Of a DNA stretch of 64,000 nucleotides, positions 19,966 to 33,527 are shown one piece after another; the stretch's first letter is position 1; each line of letters begins with the position of its first letter. The translations under genes were made by a program, and so were the position numbers. The notes under the pieces are model-generated. The model was not told the origin of the DNA, ran no database searches, and worked only from the letters and a program-made list of their open reading frames with translations. Source of the DNA: Candidatus Solibacter usitatus (lineage in GTDB: Bacteria; Acidobacteriota; Terriglobia; Bryobacterales; Bryobacteraceae); assembly GCA_016185465.1 (NCBI GenBank), contig JACPNO010000036.1, forward strand, positions 1 to 64,000, read 5' to 3'.

Positions 19966-21045
19966 TCAGGCCGCTTCGCCGTCTTCTTTCAGCTTCTCGG
20001 TCTGATAGTAAGAAATCAGGGCGTCGATCAGTGGATCGAGCTTGCCTTCCATCACCTGGTCGAGCTGATGCAGGGTGAGATGAATGCGATGATCGGTCAC
20101 GCGGTTCTGGGGAAAATTATACGTGCGGATTTTTTCGCTGCGGTCGCCGGTGCCGACCATCGTGCGCCGCTCGGCGCCTAGCGCCGCCTGCTGCTTCTCC
20201 AGCTCCATCTCATAAAGACGGGAGCGCAGCACGCGCTCGGCCTTGGCGCGGTTCTTGATCTGCGATTTCTCATCCTGACAGGAAACTACCAGCCCCGTGG
20301 GCAGGTGCGTGATGCGCACCGCGGAGTAAGTGGTGTTCACCGATTGTCCACCGGGACCGGAGGAACAGAACGTATCGATGCGGACGTCCTTGGCTTCGAG
20401 CTTTACTTCGACTTCGTCAGCTTCGGGCAGCACGGCGACGGTGATGGCCGAAGTATGCACTCGCCCCTGCTGCTCAGTCTGCGGAACACGCTGCACGCGA
20501 TGCACGCCGCTTTCGTACTTCAGCTTGCTATAAACTTTCTGGCCGTTCACCAGGGCGATGACTTCCTTGAGACCGCCCACCGACGACTCGCTCGACGACG
20601 TCACGTCGATCTTCCAGCCCTGCGCCTCGGCGTAGCGCGAGTACATGCGGAAAACTTCGGCGGCGAACAGCGTGGCTTCGTCGCCGCCGGTGCCGGCGCG
20701 AATTTCGAGCACCACGTTTTTTTCGTCGTTAGGATCTTTGGGAAGCAGCAGGACCTTCAGCTCTTCCTCGATGCGCGCCTGTTCCGGCTCGATGCGCGTC
20801 ACTTCGTCGGCGGCCATCTGCTGCAGCTCGGCGTCGGCCTCGTTCATCATGGAGCGGGCTTGCCCCAGATCGGCCGCCAGCTTTTTCCACTCGCGGTAGA
20901 GACTGACGATTTCGGAGATTTCGCTGTGCGCCTTGGCGGCTTTGCGGTACTGATCGCTATCGCCGATCACGACGGGGTCGGCGAGCTGGCGCGTCAACTC
21001 CTCGAAGCGCACCTCGGTCTGGTCCAGCCGGTCTCTAAATTGCAT
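19966..21045 (-). CDS. prfA: Peptide chain release factor 1
   Basis: [52 protein letters not shown] (GGQ); [20 protein letters not shown]. Confidence 0.96.
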   Translation of the reverse strand: MQFRDRLDQTEVRFEELTRQLADPVVIGDSDQYRKAAKAHSEISEIVSLYREWKKLAADLGQARSMMNEADAELQQMAADEVTRIEPEQARIEEELKVLLLPKDPNDEKNVVLEIRAGTGGDEATLFAAEVFRMYSRYAEAQGWKIDVTSSSESSVGGLKEVIALVNGQKVYSKLKYESGVHRVQRVPQTEQQGRVHTSAITVAVLPEADEVEVKLEAKDVRIDTFCSSGPGGQSVNTTYSAVRITHLPTGLVVSCQDEKSQIKNRAKAERVLRSRLYEMELEKQQAALGAERRTMVGTGDRSEKIRTYNFPQNRVTDHRIHLTLHQLDQVMEGKLDPLIDALISYYQTEKLKEDGEAA

Positions 21046-21054
21046 GGCCGTTAG

Positions 21055-22044
21055 TTAGGCGATCACCAGCTCGCCGCCCTGCTTGGCTTCGAGCATCATC
21101 GCGTGATCCAGAGCGGAGATCGCCACCGCGGCCTGGTCGTCGGAAGGCGGCTGCGTAGTCACGCGCTGCAGCCAGAGCCCGGGCGCCGTCAGCAGCGCCA
21201 TGAACGAGCCGCGCCGCTTGGCCGCGAACCGGATCAGCTCATAACTCAGCCCGGCAATTACCGGCAGCAGCACCACGCGCGCCAGCAGCCGCATGGCAAA
21301 AGTGTTGACCGGCACCAGCGCGTACACGATCATCGAAATCACCATCACCACCAGCAGAAAGCTGGTGCCGCAGCGGGGATGAAACGTGCTGAACAATTGC
21401 GCGTTGGCGATATTTACCGGCTTTCCCGATTCGTAATTGAAGACCACCTTGTGCTCCGCGCCGTGATATTCGAACACGCGGTGGATGTCCTTGGAACGGG
21501 AAACCAGCAGCAGAAAAACCAGGAAAATGCCCATGCGCAACAGGCCGTCGGCAAGATTGAACGCCAGGCGACCGTTGAGCGCCGGATACCATTTGCCTAG
21601 CGACGTCACCAGGTACAGCGGAACAAATTTGTACAGAAAAAGGAAAAAACCGAGAGACAGAATCACGTTGAGCGTCAGCGCCCAGGAAGAAATCTCGGCC
21701 GGCTTTTCGGTGGATTCGGGAGTTTGCAGGGCCACATTCGCCGAATACCGCAAGGCTTTGATACCGAGCGACATAGCCTGGCCCAGCGTGCCCAGGCCGC
21801 GCAGGATGGGGTACTTGAAAATCGGATACTTCTCCGACATGCGCGCCACCGGCATTTCTTCGGTGACGATTTCGCCCGATGGCCGGCGCACGGCCACGCA
21901 GTAGCTGTGGGGCGCGCGCATCATGACGCCCTCCATCACCGCCTGCCCGCCCACCAGGGTTTCTTCCCCGCTCTCAAGCACCGGCATCATCTGGATGTGC
22001 GCGGCAAGCCGCAAGTAGGTTCGCAAGGACACAGTATTCCTCAA
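21055..22044 (-). CDS. DUF1385 membrane protein
   Basis: LVGGQAVMEGVMMRAPHSYCVAVRRPSGEIV; HGAEHKVVFNYESGKPVN; FHPRCGTSFLL. Confidence 0.92.
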   Translation of the reverse strand: MRNTVSLRTYLRLAAHIQMMPVLESGEETLVGGQAVMEGVMMRAPHSYCVAVRRPSGEIVTEEMPVARMSEKYPIFKYPILRGLGTLGQAMSLGIKALRYSANVALQTPESTEKPAEISSWALTLNVILSLGFFLFLYKFVPLYLVTSLGKWYPALNGRLAFNLADGLLRMGIFLVFLLLVSRSKDIHRVFEYHGAEHKVVFNYESGKPVNIANAQLFSTFHPRCGTSFLLVVMVISMIVYALVPVNTFAMRLLARVVLLPVIAGLSYELIRFAAKRRGSFMALLTAPGLWLQRVTTQPPSDDQAAVAISALDHAMMLEAKQGGELVIA

Positions 22045-22113
22045 ACACCTATTATAAGGCGAAATACCGTGCGGCGCTGACCTGGGTAGTTCCTAAGTCT
22101 GCGGTGCTTTTGG

Positions 22114-22142
22114 TGGCGGCCTTGAAAGGGCAGGCCGCCAGA
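22114..22142. repeat. Palindromic intergenic element
   Basis: ggTGGCGGCCttgaaagggcaGGCCGCCAgag inverted repeat beside the IS remnant. Confidence 0.5.
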
Positions 22143-22264
22143 GGTTCACGCGTCCTCTTCCGTGAAAGCAAAACTTTTTGGAGTGGACTCCTGCTGAAAA
22201 CCTTTTCAAACTTCTTTTTGAAATCTTCATGTCATTGCAGAGCTTCATCACAGTGGTGACGCGC

Positions 22265-22735
22265 TGGACCACGGACATTTTCGTTGAAGGCCTTCGGCAC
22301 GCCACGGCAGCCACGCCCTACCAGGTCCCGGCTGATGGTTTCAATACCTATCCGAGTGCAATCAACAGCACGCTGAGCGACCGTGTGGACTTCGCGCAGC
22401 TCATCAAGGTCTATCGCGCCTCGGTTGCCGGTGAAGCGCGGTACAGCCCGGCAGAAGTAGTTTCCAGGGAGCGAGTCCCAGTCATCGGCAATCCTGGTCC
22501 AAAGCGCGTTTGCGCTAGCCACATCGAGCGCCAAAATCTCACCATGCGAACTCAGATTCGCCGACTGACGCGGTTAACAAATGGCTTTAGTAAGAAATGG
22601 GAGAATCTATGGGCGGCATTGTGCCTTCATTTCGCGTGGTCCAACTTTTGCCGAATTCACCGCACGCTTTGTTTCACCCCTGCAATGCAGGCCGGAATCA
22701 CTGACCGTGTCTGGGCACATCGCCGAATTTTTAGC
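22265..22735 (+). mobile_element. IS1-like transposase remnant (N-terminus lost)
   Basis: DIFVEGLRHATAATPYQVPADGFNTYPSAI...DFAQLIKVYRASVAGEARYSPAEVV...VIGNPGPKRVCASHIERQNLTMRTQIRRLTRLTNGFSKKWENL...FAWSNFCRIHRTL...TPAMQAGITDRVW. Confidence 0.8.
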
Positions 22736-22768
22736 TCAAAGGATAGCGGCTGCGTTACGATTAGTTTC

Positions 22769-22984
22769 ATGCCAATAGAGCCTGAGTCGTCGGAAGAGCA
22801 GCGACTAATTGCTGAATATCACATCGCTACCGAGCGGTATACGGCTGCCGTTGGCGAACTAGCACAACATCGGGCAACCATGAGCACGGAAGACTACACT
22901 AAAATCCTGCATATGGTCGAGGATTCGCGGAATGAGTGCGAACGTGTTCGGAATGCCCTCGCCCGTCTACATGAGAAGAAATAG
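22769..22984 (+). CDS. Small hypothetical protein (71 aa), in frame downstream of IS remnant
   Basis: MPIEPESSEEQRLIAEYHIATERYTAAVGELAQHRATMSTEDYTKILHMVEDSRNECERVRNALARLHEKK; helical, own ATG. Confidence 0.5.
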   Translation: MPIEPESSEEQRLIAEYHIATERYTAAVGELAQHRATMSTEDYTKILHMVEDSRNECERVRNALARLHEKK

Positions 22985-23033
22985 CGTCAACGCACTTTTA
23001 GGACACTACTCTGATCTGTCTTAAGCTCCGGCC

Positions 23034-23990
23034 TTAGCGCGGTCTGAGGTCCACCGAGCGCACCGTGCCCCTTCGCAGGTCGACAGAACAGGAGAATTCA
23101 AAGCGGTCCTCTTGTCCCCTCCGGCGAGCAGTGGCGACGCCGCCAATCCAGTCGTCGGTGCCGGGGCGATTGTCCGCTTGTATCTGGCCAACGCTTACGC
23201 GCCGGTAGCCCTCCCGCTGCAGACGCTTCTGGACCATAGCCGCACAGGCTGGAATCGCCGGGTTGTTGGGAGACAACGCAGCCCGGTTTGGCATTGGGGG
23301 CGGGGCGCCCTGTATCGTGGCTGACCGCAGCACACCGGTCGTCAGGTCTATCGAGCACGAGAAACGATGCACCTCCGCAGGCCGGCCGCCCGGATGAACT
23401 TCCAGTTCGCCAATCACCCAATCGTTGCGGCCCGGATTGTCATCCAGACGGGTGTTGCGAAAATCCACCACCGGCACGTGAAAGCGCTCTACTCCCTGAT
23501 GCCGGATGTTGTCCACACAAATCTTTATCGCCTCTTCGGTGTCCACTCTTCGCTCGCGGTACGCGCGCGGTGGCGGTCCCATGCGGCCGTTCCAGGTGAT
23601 ATCGAACCTGTAGCCTTCCGCGCCGCCTCTGGAATCTTCGATGTGCACGACGGCAAAACCGCCGTCGCGAGGCTCGCGAATCAAATCCTGCCGGCCGCGC
23701 CCATCCACTCCCATGAAGCGGAAGTTGGCGGGATTGCGCGGCAGGTAGCCGTTGCACTCGAAGCTGCGCCATTGCGCGGGCTGTCCGCGCAGCGTGCGCA
23801 ATACCGCGATGTCTCCCCGAATCTCGACCTCGGCGGCGCCATCGACAATCACTTCGACGGTGCACCTGCCCTCTTCGGGATTGCCGTCGCCTCGCAGGTA
23901 AGCCTGGCGTTCAGAGACTTCGATCTGGGCGCACAGTGACCCGGCGATCATGGCGAAAGCGGCGCTGGCGACAACGAAACGTCGATACAT
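23034..23990 (-). CDS. Secreted hypothetical protein
   Basis: MYRRFVVASAAFAMIAGSLCAQIEVSERQ signal peptide; repeated C-terminal units ending in SCSIDLTTGVLRSATIQG / SCSVDLRRGTVRSVDLRPR. Confidence 0.7.
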   Translation of the reverse strand: MYRRFVVASAAFAMIAGSLCAQIEVSERQAYLRGDGNPEEGRCTVEVIVDGAAEVEIRGDIAVLRTLRGQPAQWRSFECNGYLPRNPANFRFMGVDGRGRQDLIREPRDGGFAVVHIEDSRGGAEGYRFDITWNGRMGPPPRAYRERRVDTEEAIKICVDNIRHQGVERFHVPVVDFRNTRLDDNPGRNDWVIGELEVHPGGRPAEVHRFSCSIDLTTGVLRSATIQGAPPPMPNRAALSPNNPAIPACAAMVQKRLQREGYRRVSVGQIQADNRPGTDDWIGGVATARRRGQEDRFEFSCSVDLRRGTVRSVDLRPR

Positions 23991-24128
23991 TGGAGTTCTC
24001 CTCAGATAACGTAGCATTTCACATGCCGAAGATCTCACATTATTTTTCAAGGCGATACGGGGTAAGTCAAGGCCAAGGCGGCATTCGGCTGCGCAGATTC
24101 TGCACGGAGAACCGAAAACAGTCCTGCG

Positions 24129-26633
24129 TTATTCTTCGCGAAGGGCGGCCATGGGCTCGAGACTCGCCGCGCGCCGTGCCGGCAGGAAACTGGCGGCTAG
24201 CGCGACCGCGCCCAGTAGAGCAGCCGCGATAAGCAGCGTGGGCGGGTCGTGCGGCTTCAGCCCAAACAACAGCGAGCCCGCCGCGCGGCCGGCGGCCAGG
24301 GCCAGCGCCGTTCCGGCGATCAGTCCGACTCCCAGCAGCAGGGCGGCTTCGCGGAGGATCATTCGCAAAACATCGCCGCTGTTGGCTCCCAGAGCCATGC
24401 GAATGCCGATTTCGTTCTGCCGCTGCGCCACCATGTACGACATCACGCCGTACAGCCCGACCGTGGCCAGCAGCGCCGCCAGAAATCCGAAAAAGCTGGA
24501 CAGCGTGGCCATCAACCGCTCCCGCAGCAGCGAGTCCAGAATCTGACTCTTGAATACCTGAAAGTCGATGCTGATCTCGGGGCTGACCTCGGCGATCGAC
24601 CGCTTCAACGCCGTTACGAGAGTAGTCAGCGGCAGGCTGGAACGGACCAGAATTTGCGCGCCCTCATCGGGCGAAGCATCCTGCGCCGCGGGAAAGAACG
24701 CGATGGCTCTCTGCTCTTCACGCAGCTCGCCGTATTTGGTGTCCTTCACTTCGCCGATGACTTGATATTCCGGATCGGGTTCACCAGGTCCCTGCTCCAG
24801 GTGAAACGTCTTGCCAATGGGATTGGCGCCGCCCAGATATTTGCGCGTGAACGTCTGGTTTACCACCGCGACCTTGGGCGAGGTGAGGGTATCGTGATCG
24901 TTAAAATCGCGCCCCGCCGTGAGCGGCGTGCCGATGGTCTTGAAATAGCCGGGCGTGATGCGCGCCAGCCACGAATTGCCTTTGGACTGCCCTTGAATCC
25001 AGACATGCTGGTTCCAGCCGTTGCCGCTGATCGGCACGATGGTGGTATCGGCGGCGGCCTCCACGCCAGGAATGGCTTCCATGCGCGCGATCAGGTCGTG
25101 CTTAAAAACCTGGCGGCGTTCTTTGGGAAGATGCAGGCGGGTGAGGTCCGTTTGCATGATCAGAATGCCATCCTGGCGGAAGCCGGCATCCAACGTGGCG
25201 AGTTTGCGGAGGCTGCGAACAAACAGCAGCGCGCCCACCAGCAGCACCAGCGAGAGCGCGACTTGGGAAACTACCAAAATACGGCGCAGTCCGAAGCGCT
25301 CGCGGCTGGCGGTCATGCTGCGTCCGGAGGCTTTCAAGACTGCGCCCGGAGCGGTGTTGGTGGCGCGCAGCGCCGGCGCCAGCCCAAAGAGCACGCACGT
25401 GAATACGGCAAGCCCCGCGGTGAATCCGAGCACGCGCCAGTCGGGCTGCAAATCCACAAACAGCCGGTTGCCTTGCGTGCTGATAAACGAAACCAGAAAA
25501 CGGCTCAGGACCGATGCCAGCACTGCGCCAAAAGCCGCGCCCACGATAGCCAGCAGCAGGCTCTCGGCCAGCAACTGGCGGATAAGCCGGCCGCGCGATG
25601 CGCCCATGGCCAGCCGCACGGCGATTTCCCGCTCGCGGGCGGAGGCGCGCGCCAGCATCAAGTTGGCAAGATTGGCGCAGGCAATCAGCAGCACCAGGCC
25701 GGCGATCGACAGCAGCAGCCACAGCGGGTTCTCATAGCTCTCACGGAGCTGGGAAAGCCCCGTGCCGCCGGGAAACGCGCCCAGTTTGTAAGCCAGATAG
25801 TACTTCACCATGTCCGGGCGATACGTGGGCGGCACGGTTGGGTCGAACACGGCCGGTGAGAGGGCGGCCAGCTGAGCCGAGGCGCGCGTCAGCGTTACGC
25901 CGGGCTTGAGGCGAGCCACCAGAGCCAGCCACCAACCATCGCGCCGATCGAGCCGCGAGTATTCGGCTTTGACGGCCGCCTCTGAGCAAATCGGCACGGC
26001 GACGTCGAAGCTTTTCCCCACTTCGATGCCATTGAAACCTTCTCGCGTGACGCCGATCACCGCGAACGGATACGCGTTCAGCGTTAGCGTTTTCCCCAGC
26101 GCCGAAGGCTGACCGCCGAATTCACGCTGCCAGAACGAATAGCTGATGACGACGCCGGGAGAGCCGCAGCCGCGGCGATCGTCGGCAGCGTTGAAAACCC
26201 GGCCCAGCACCGGCGGCACACCCAGCACGTTGAAAAAATCGCCGCTCACCCAGATTCCCTGCGCGTTGCGCACCTGCCCGCCGCGCGCCAGGTTGAACGT
26301 TTCGTTGCTCCAGGCGGCGATCCCGGAAAACGCCTGCTGATGCTCGCGAATCTGCTCCCACATCGGATTGGTGATGTCCGGATGTTCACTGCTGAAGGAG
26401 CCGGATGCGCGGTCGCGGTTGGCAATTTTCACGGTGGCCAGCTGCTGCGGGTCTTGCACCGGGAGCGTACGCAAGCGAACCGTGTCCAAGAGCTGAAAAA
26501 TCGCGGTATTGGCGCCAATGCCGAGACCCAGCGACGCCACCGCGACGATAGTGAAGGCGGGGTTCAGGCGGAGAAGGCGCGCGCCGTAGCGCACATCCTG
26601 CCAAAGCGTGGATAGAAAGCGAGCGCTGGTCAT
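24129..26633 (-). CDS. ADOP-type ABC transporter permease (MacB/FtsX-like)
   Basis: LWQDVRYGARLLRLNPAFTIVAVASLGLGIGANTAIFQLLDTV; ACANLANLMLARASAREREIAVRLAMGASRGRLIRQLLAES; duplicated FtsX C-terminal domain. Confidence 0.95.
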   Translation of the reverse strand: MTSARFLSTLWQDVRYGARLLRLNPAFTIVAVASLGLGIGANTAIFQLLDTVRLRTLPVQDPQQLATVKIANRDRASGSFSSEHPDITNPMWEQIREHQQAFSGIAAWSNETFNLARGGQVRNAQGIWVSGDFFNVLGVPPVLGRVFNAADDRRGCGSPGVVISYSFWQREFGGQPSALGKTLTLNAYPFAVIGVTREGFNGIEVGKSFDVAVPICSEAAVKAEYSRLDRRDGWWLALVARLKPGVTLTRASAQLAALSPAVFDPTVPPTYRPDMVKYYLAYKLGAFPGGTGLSQLRESYENPLWLLLSIAGLVLLIACANLANLMLARASAREREIAVRLAMGASRGRLIRQLLAESLLLAIVGAAFGAVLASVLSRFLVSFISTQGNRLFVDLQPDWRVLGFTAGLAVFTCVLFGLAPALRATNTAPGAVLKASGRSMTASRERFGLRRILVVSQVALSLVLLVGALLFVRSLRKLATLDAGFRQDGILIMQTDLTRLHLPKERRQVFKHDLIARMEAIPGVEAAADTTIVPISGNGWNQHVWIQGQSKGNSWLARITPGYFKTIGTPLTAGRDFNDHDTLTSPKVAVVNQTFTRKYLGGANPIGKTFHLEQGPGEPDPEYQVIGEVKDTKYGELREEQRAIAFFPAAQDASPDEGAQILVRSSLPLTTLVTALKRSIAEVSPEISIDFQVFKSQILDSLLRERLMATLSSFFGFLAALLATVGLYGVMSYMVAQRQNEIGIRMALGANSGDVLRMILREAALLLGVGLIAGTALALAAGRAAGSLLFGLKPHDPPTLLIAAALLGAVALAASFLPARRAASLEPMAALREE

Positions 26634-26707
26634 ATTTTCCTCTTGGACGCCTCGCCGGGCTTGCGGTTAGCCTCTAACGTAGCAAATCATCTGAGCGGGC
26701 AAACCTG

Positions 26708-26725
26708 GCCAGATCTGGCTATAAT
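26708..26725 (+). promoter_or_regulatory. 12-bp palindrome abutting a perfect -10 hexamer upstream of the phd/vapC pair
   Basis: GCCAGATCTGGC (26708-26719, perfect palindrome) directly followed by TATAAT (26720-26725); GTG start at 26733. Confidence 0.6.
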
Positions 26726-26732
26726 TGGCTAT

Positions 26733-27017
26733 GTGAAGACCGAAGTGAAAATCGCGGAACTCAAAGACAAGCTGAGCGCCTACCTGCGGCTGGTGCGCGA
26801 GGGCCATGAAGTGATCATCAAGGATCGCGACACGCCAATTGCCCGGCTGACGCCCTACCGGGAGAGGCCAATGCGGCTGATTCTTCGCCCCGCCATCGGG
26901 TCACTCAAAGACATCGATAAGATGCGCTTCCGAAGACCCAAGGGACTGAAGCCTGGGGATGTTGAGCGCGCTCTCAAGTGGTCTAAACGCGACGTCTGGG
27001 ACAAGGGTTTGGTGTGA
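26733..27017 (+). CDS. Phd/YefM-type antitoxin
   Basis: VKTEVKIAELKDKLSAYLRLVREGHEVIIKDRDTPIARLTPY; overlaps the downstream PIN toxin (GTGA). Confidence 0.85.
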   Translation: MKTEVKIAELKDKLSAYLRLVREGHEVIIKDRDTPIARLTPYRERPMRLILRPAIGSLKDIDKMRFRRPKGLKPGDVERALKWSKRDVWDKGLV

Positions 27018-27445
27018 AAGCCTACCTGGACTCATCGGTTATCTTGCGAAGAGTCCTCGATCAGCCTGAAGCCCTCGGCAATTGGGACCAATGGGACTTG
27101 GCAATTGCGAGCGAACTGGCGCGCGTGGAAACGTCTCGCGCCATGGACCGGCTGCGCTTAAGCGGTCGAATGACTGACGACGATTTGGCTGAAATGCGGG
27201 ACTTACTGCGCTCCTTGATGAACCGTTTGTATCTGGCGCCGATTGCGCCCGAGGTGCTGGAGCGGGCGGCGGCACCGCTTCCCGTTGTGGTGGGGTCGCT
27301 CGACGCAATTCACCTTGCCACCGCCTTGCTTTGGATGGACGACCACCGCGAGACGCTGCTGTTCGTCACTCATGATGCGCGCCTTGCCGTGGCAGCGCGC
27401 CTTTGCGGATTGGAAGTGAGTGGGGCAGGTCTCCGACCTGCCTAG
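27014..27445 (+). CDS. vapC: PIN-domain VapC-type toxin
   Basis: MKAYLDSSVILRRVL...ASELARVETSRAM...LDAIHLATAL...FVTHDARLAVAARLCGLEV (PIN acidic residues conserved). Confidence 0.88.
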   Translation: MKAYLDSSVILRRVLDQPEALGNWDQWDLAIASELARVETSRAMDRLRLSGRMTDDDLAEMRDLLRSLMNRLYLAPIAPEVLERAAAPLPVVVGSLDAIHLATALLWMDDHRETLLFVTHDARLAVAARLCGLEVSGAGLRPA

Positions 27446-27484
27446 TGAGGAAATCTACGACAGCGGGTCGGGGACCTGCCCCAC

Positions 27485-27487
<3 letters not shown>
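27419..27487. repeat. REP-like inverted pair, copy 2
   Basis: AGTGGGGCAGGTCTCCGACCTGCC ... GCGGGTCGGGGACCTGCCCCACTTA; contains the stop codons of both convergent genes. Confidence 0.9.
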
Positions 27488-30422
<2,935 letters not shown>

Positions 30423-33400
30423 CGGGATCGAGCGATGGCGAAGCGAACGCCGCGCGCTTTTCGATCACTGCATACATAGCAGGCAGCACCAGCAGCGTCG
30501 CTAGAGTGGCGGCCGCCAGTCCTCCAATCACCGCGCGTCCCAGCGGAGCGGTTTGGCCGCCGCTCTCGCCCAGGCCCAGCGCCATGGGCGTCATGCCGGC
30601 GATCATGGCGGCAGCGGTCATCAGAATCGCGCGCACACGTCCGCGGCCGCCTTCGAGCGCCGCGTCCACATTGGACGTTCCTTCGGCCCTATGCATCCGC
30701 GAGAACGTGATGAGCAGAATGGCGTTGGCGACCGCCACGCCGATCGCCATGATAGCCCCCATGAACGATTGCACGTTGAGCGTAGTGCCGGTCACAAGCA
30801 GCATCAGCGCCACGCCGCACAACACTGCCGGAACTGTGGAAAGGACTGCCAGCGCCATCCGGAACGACTGAAAATTTGCGGCCAGCAGCAGGAAAATCAC
30901 CGCGATCGAAAGCAGCAGGCCGACGCGCAAACCCGCGACCGTTTCGTTGAGCGGTGGAATCTGGCCGCGGACGTTCACCGTGACTCCGCGCGGCGGCGCG
31001 CCGGCGCGCTCGATCGCCGAACGCACTTCCTGGGCCACCTCGCTCAGCACTTTGCCGTGAATATTCGCTGTCAGGCTGATCAAACGCTGCATGTTGTAGC
31101 GGTCGATTTCTCCCATCATCGATCCATAGCGTACTTGTGCGACGTCGCCCAGCAACGCCCCAGCCCCGCCGCTCTTTGTGACCGGCAACTGTTCCACATC
31201 CGCGATGGAGGCAATGCGATTCTGCGGAATTTCCACCTGTATCTGAAACGCGTTGCCGCTCGCCGGATCGCGCCAATAATTGGGATCGACAAAGCGGCTG
31301 GATGACGTGGCTGCTACCAGCGACTTGCCGACGTCCGCCATCGTGAGTCCAAACTGTCCGGCGCGGTCGCGATCTACGGCCACGTTCACTGTCGGGTAGT
31401 CCAGAGGCTGGGCGTATTGCAAATCCCGCAGCGAAGCGATCTTGACCATTTCCAGACGAAGCTTTTCCGCATACGGGCGGCTGGCAGCCAGGCTGGGGCC
31501 TTGCACGGCAACTTCGATAGGAGCCGGCGAACCAAAGCTCATTACCTGGCTCACGATGTCGCCCGCCTCGAAGGCAAATGTGCTGCCGGGCAGGAGCTGA
31601 GGAAGTTTTTCGCGCAGCCGTTCCTTCAACGCTTCCCCGCTGAGCCTGGCAGTTGGCTTGAGTGAGACCAGCAGCACGGCTTCGTGCGGCCCGCTGGTGA
31701 ACAGGTAGATCGTGTTCACCGGATAGCTGGCCGGCTGCACGCCGATGAACCCCATGCTGATGGCGACGTCATCCGCGCCCACTTCCTGGCGGATTCCGTC
31801 CATGGCCTTGAGCGCAATCAACTCCGTCCGTTCGATGCGCGTTCCGGTCGGAGCGCGCAGGCGGAGCTGGAATTGCCCGGTATTTACAGTGGGAAAAATC
31901 TCGGTCGCCAAGTGGGGGATGAGCACCCACAGCAGTACTCCGGCAGCCACTAGGTAAATCGCCACCACCGGCCAGCGAAACCGCAGTAAAGGCCGAAGCA
32001 GCGCGGCGTATAGGTTGCGAAGTGTTTCCCCGTCCTTCGCGCTTTCGCCCGAACGCATCACCCAGGTTGCCATCACCGGAACCAGCGTACTGGAGAGCAA
32101 ATAGGACGACACCATAGCAAAGCCCACGGCGAGCGAAAGCGGCACAAACAATTGGCGGCCCACGCCCACCATAAAAAACGAAGGCACGAAAACAGCCAGC
32201 ACCGAGAGCATGGCGAGGAAACGCGGAACAGCGGTCTTGCGGCACGCATCGAGGACCGAACGGGCTCGCGACAAACCGCCTGCCATGTGGGTGTGAATGT
32301 TCTCGATCTCAACGGTGGCTTCGTCGACCAGCACGCCCACCGCCAGCGCAAGGCCACCGAGCGTCATGATGTTGATGGTTTGGCCCGCGCCCCACAGCCA
32401 GACCACCGCCGAGAGTAGTGCAAACGGAATGGTCGTGATCACGATGAATGAGCTGCGCCAGTCGCGTAGAAACAGCAGCACCATGATTCCCGTGAGCGCC
32501 GCGCCCAGAAGACCTTCGATGATCAGGCCGCGAATGGCATTCACCACGTAGCCGGACTGGTCGAATTCGATTCGTATATCGACATCCTCCGGTGACGCGT
32601 TCTTCATAGCGGGAAGCGCGGCGCGCACCCGGCGAATCACGTCCAAAGTGGAGGCGTCGGCGCGCTTGGTGATGGGAATGTAAACCGTGCGCCGCCCATT
32701 GACATGCGCGTAGCCGGTGACGATGTCGGTGCCATTCTCGACCACCGCGATGTCGCGCAAATAGACCGCCGGACCGCTGCCGCTGCGCACCGGCGTAACG
32801 GCCAGCTCTTGCAAATTCGCGCCGATCACGGAATTGGAGGTCGCGATGCGCAATAAATTCTCCGTGCGCACGTTGCCGGCCGGCATCACCGCCGTACCGC
32901 GATTCACGGCGGCGATCGCCTCCTCCGGAGAAATCTTGTAGGCGCTGAGCCGCTCCGGATTCAGGCGCACCACGATCGTTCGCTGATTCCCGCCAAAGGG
33001 CGGCGGCGCGGAAACGCCGGGCAGCGTCGCGAAGAGCGGGCGCACGCGGTTGAGCGCGATATCCTGCATCTCCGCCGGGCTGCGAATGGGGCTGGAAAAA
33101 ACCAATTGGCCAACCGGCACGCTGCCGGCGTCGTAGCGCACGATAAATGGCGGAACCGCGCCAGGCGGCATGAAAGCGCGCGCCCGGTTCACATAGCCAA
33201 CTACTTGCGCAGCCGCTTCGCTCATGTCGGTACCCGGCTGGAAAACCAATTTCATCAGCGCCGCGCCCTGTATGCTTTTGGATTCTACGTGCTCAATACC
33301 GGTGATGTAGAGGAAGTGATACTCGTAGTAATACGTGAGAAACCCTTCCATCTGCGCCGGATCCATTCCGCCATACGGCTGGGCCACGAAAATGGCCGGC

Positions 33401-33527
33401 GCGCCCAGATTCGGAAAAATGTCCACGCGCATCCGCAGTATGGCGAGGTACGAACAAAGCGCGACGGAAAACACCGCCACCAGAATGGTGATCGGCCGCC
33501 GCATTGCTGTCAGCACCAGCCACATAA

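Noticed and set aside
22232-22534. 100-aa minus-strand ORF over the IS1 remnant
   Set aside because: Antisense to the recognisable transposase fragment.
24249-25859. 536-aa plus-strand ORF
   Set aside because: Shadow ORF antisense to the ADOP permease.
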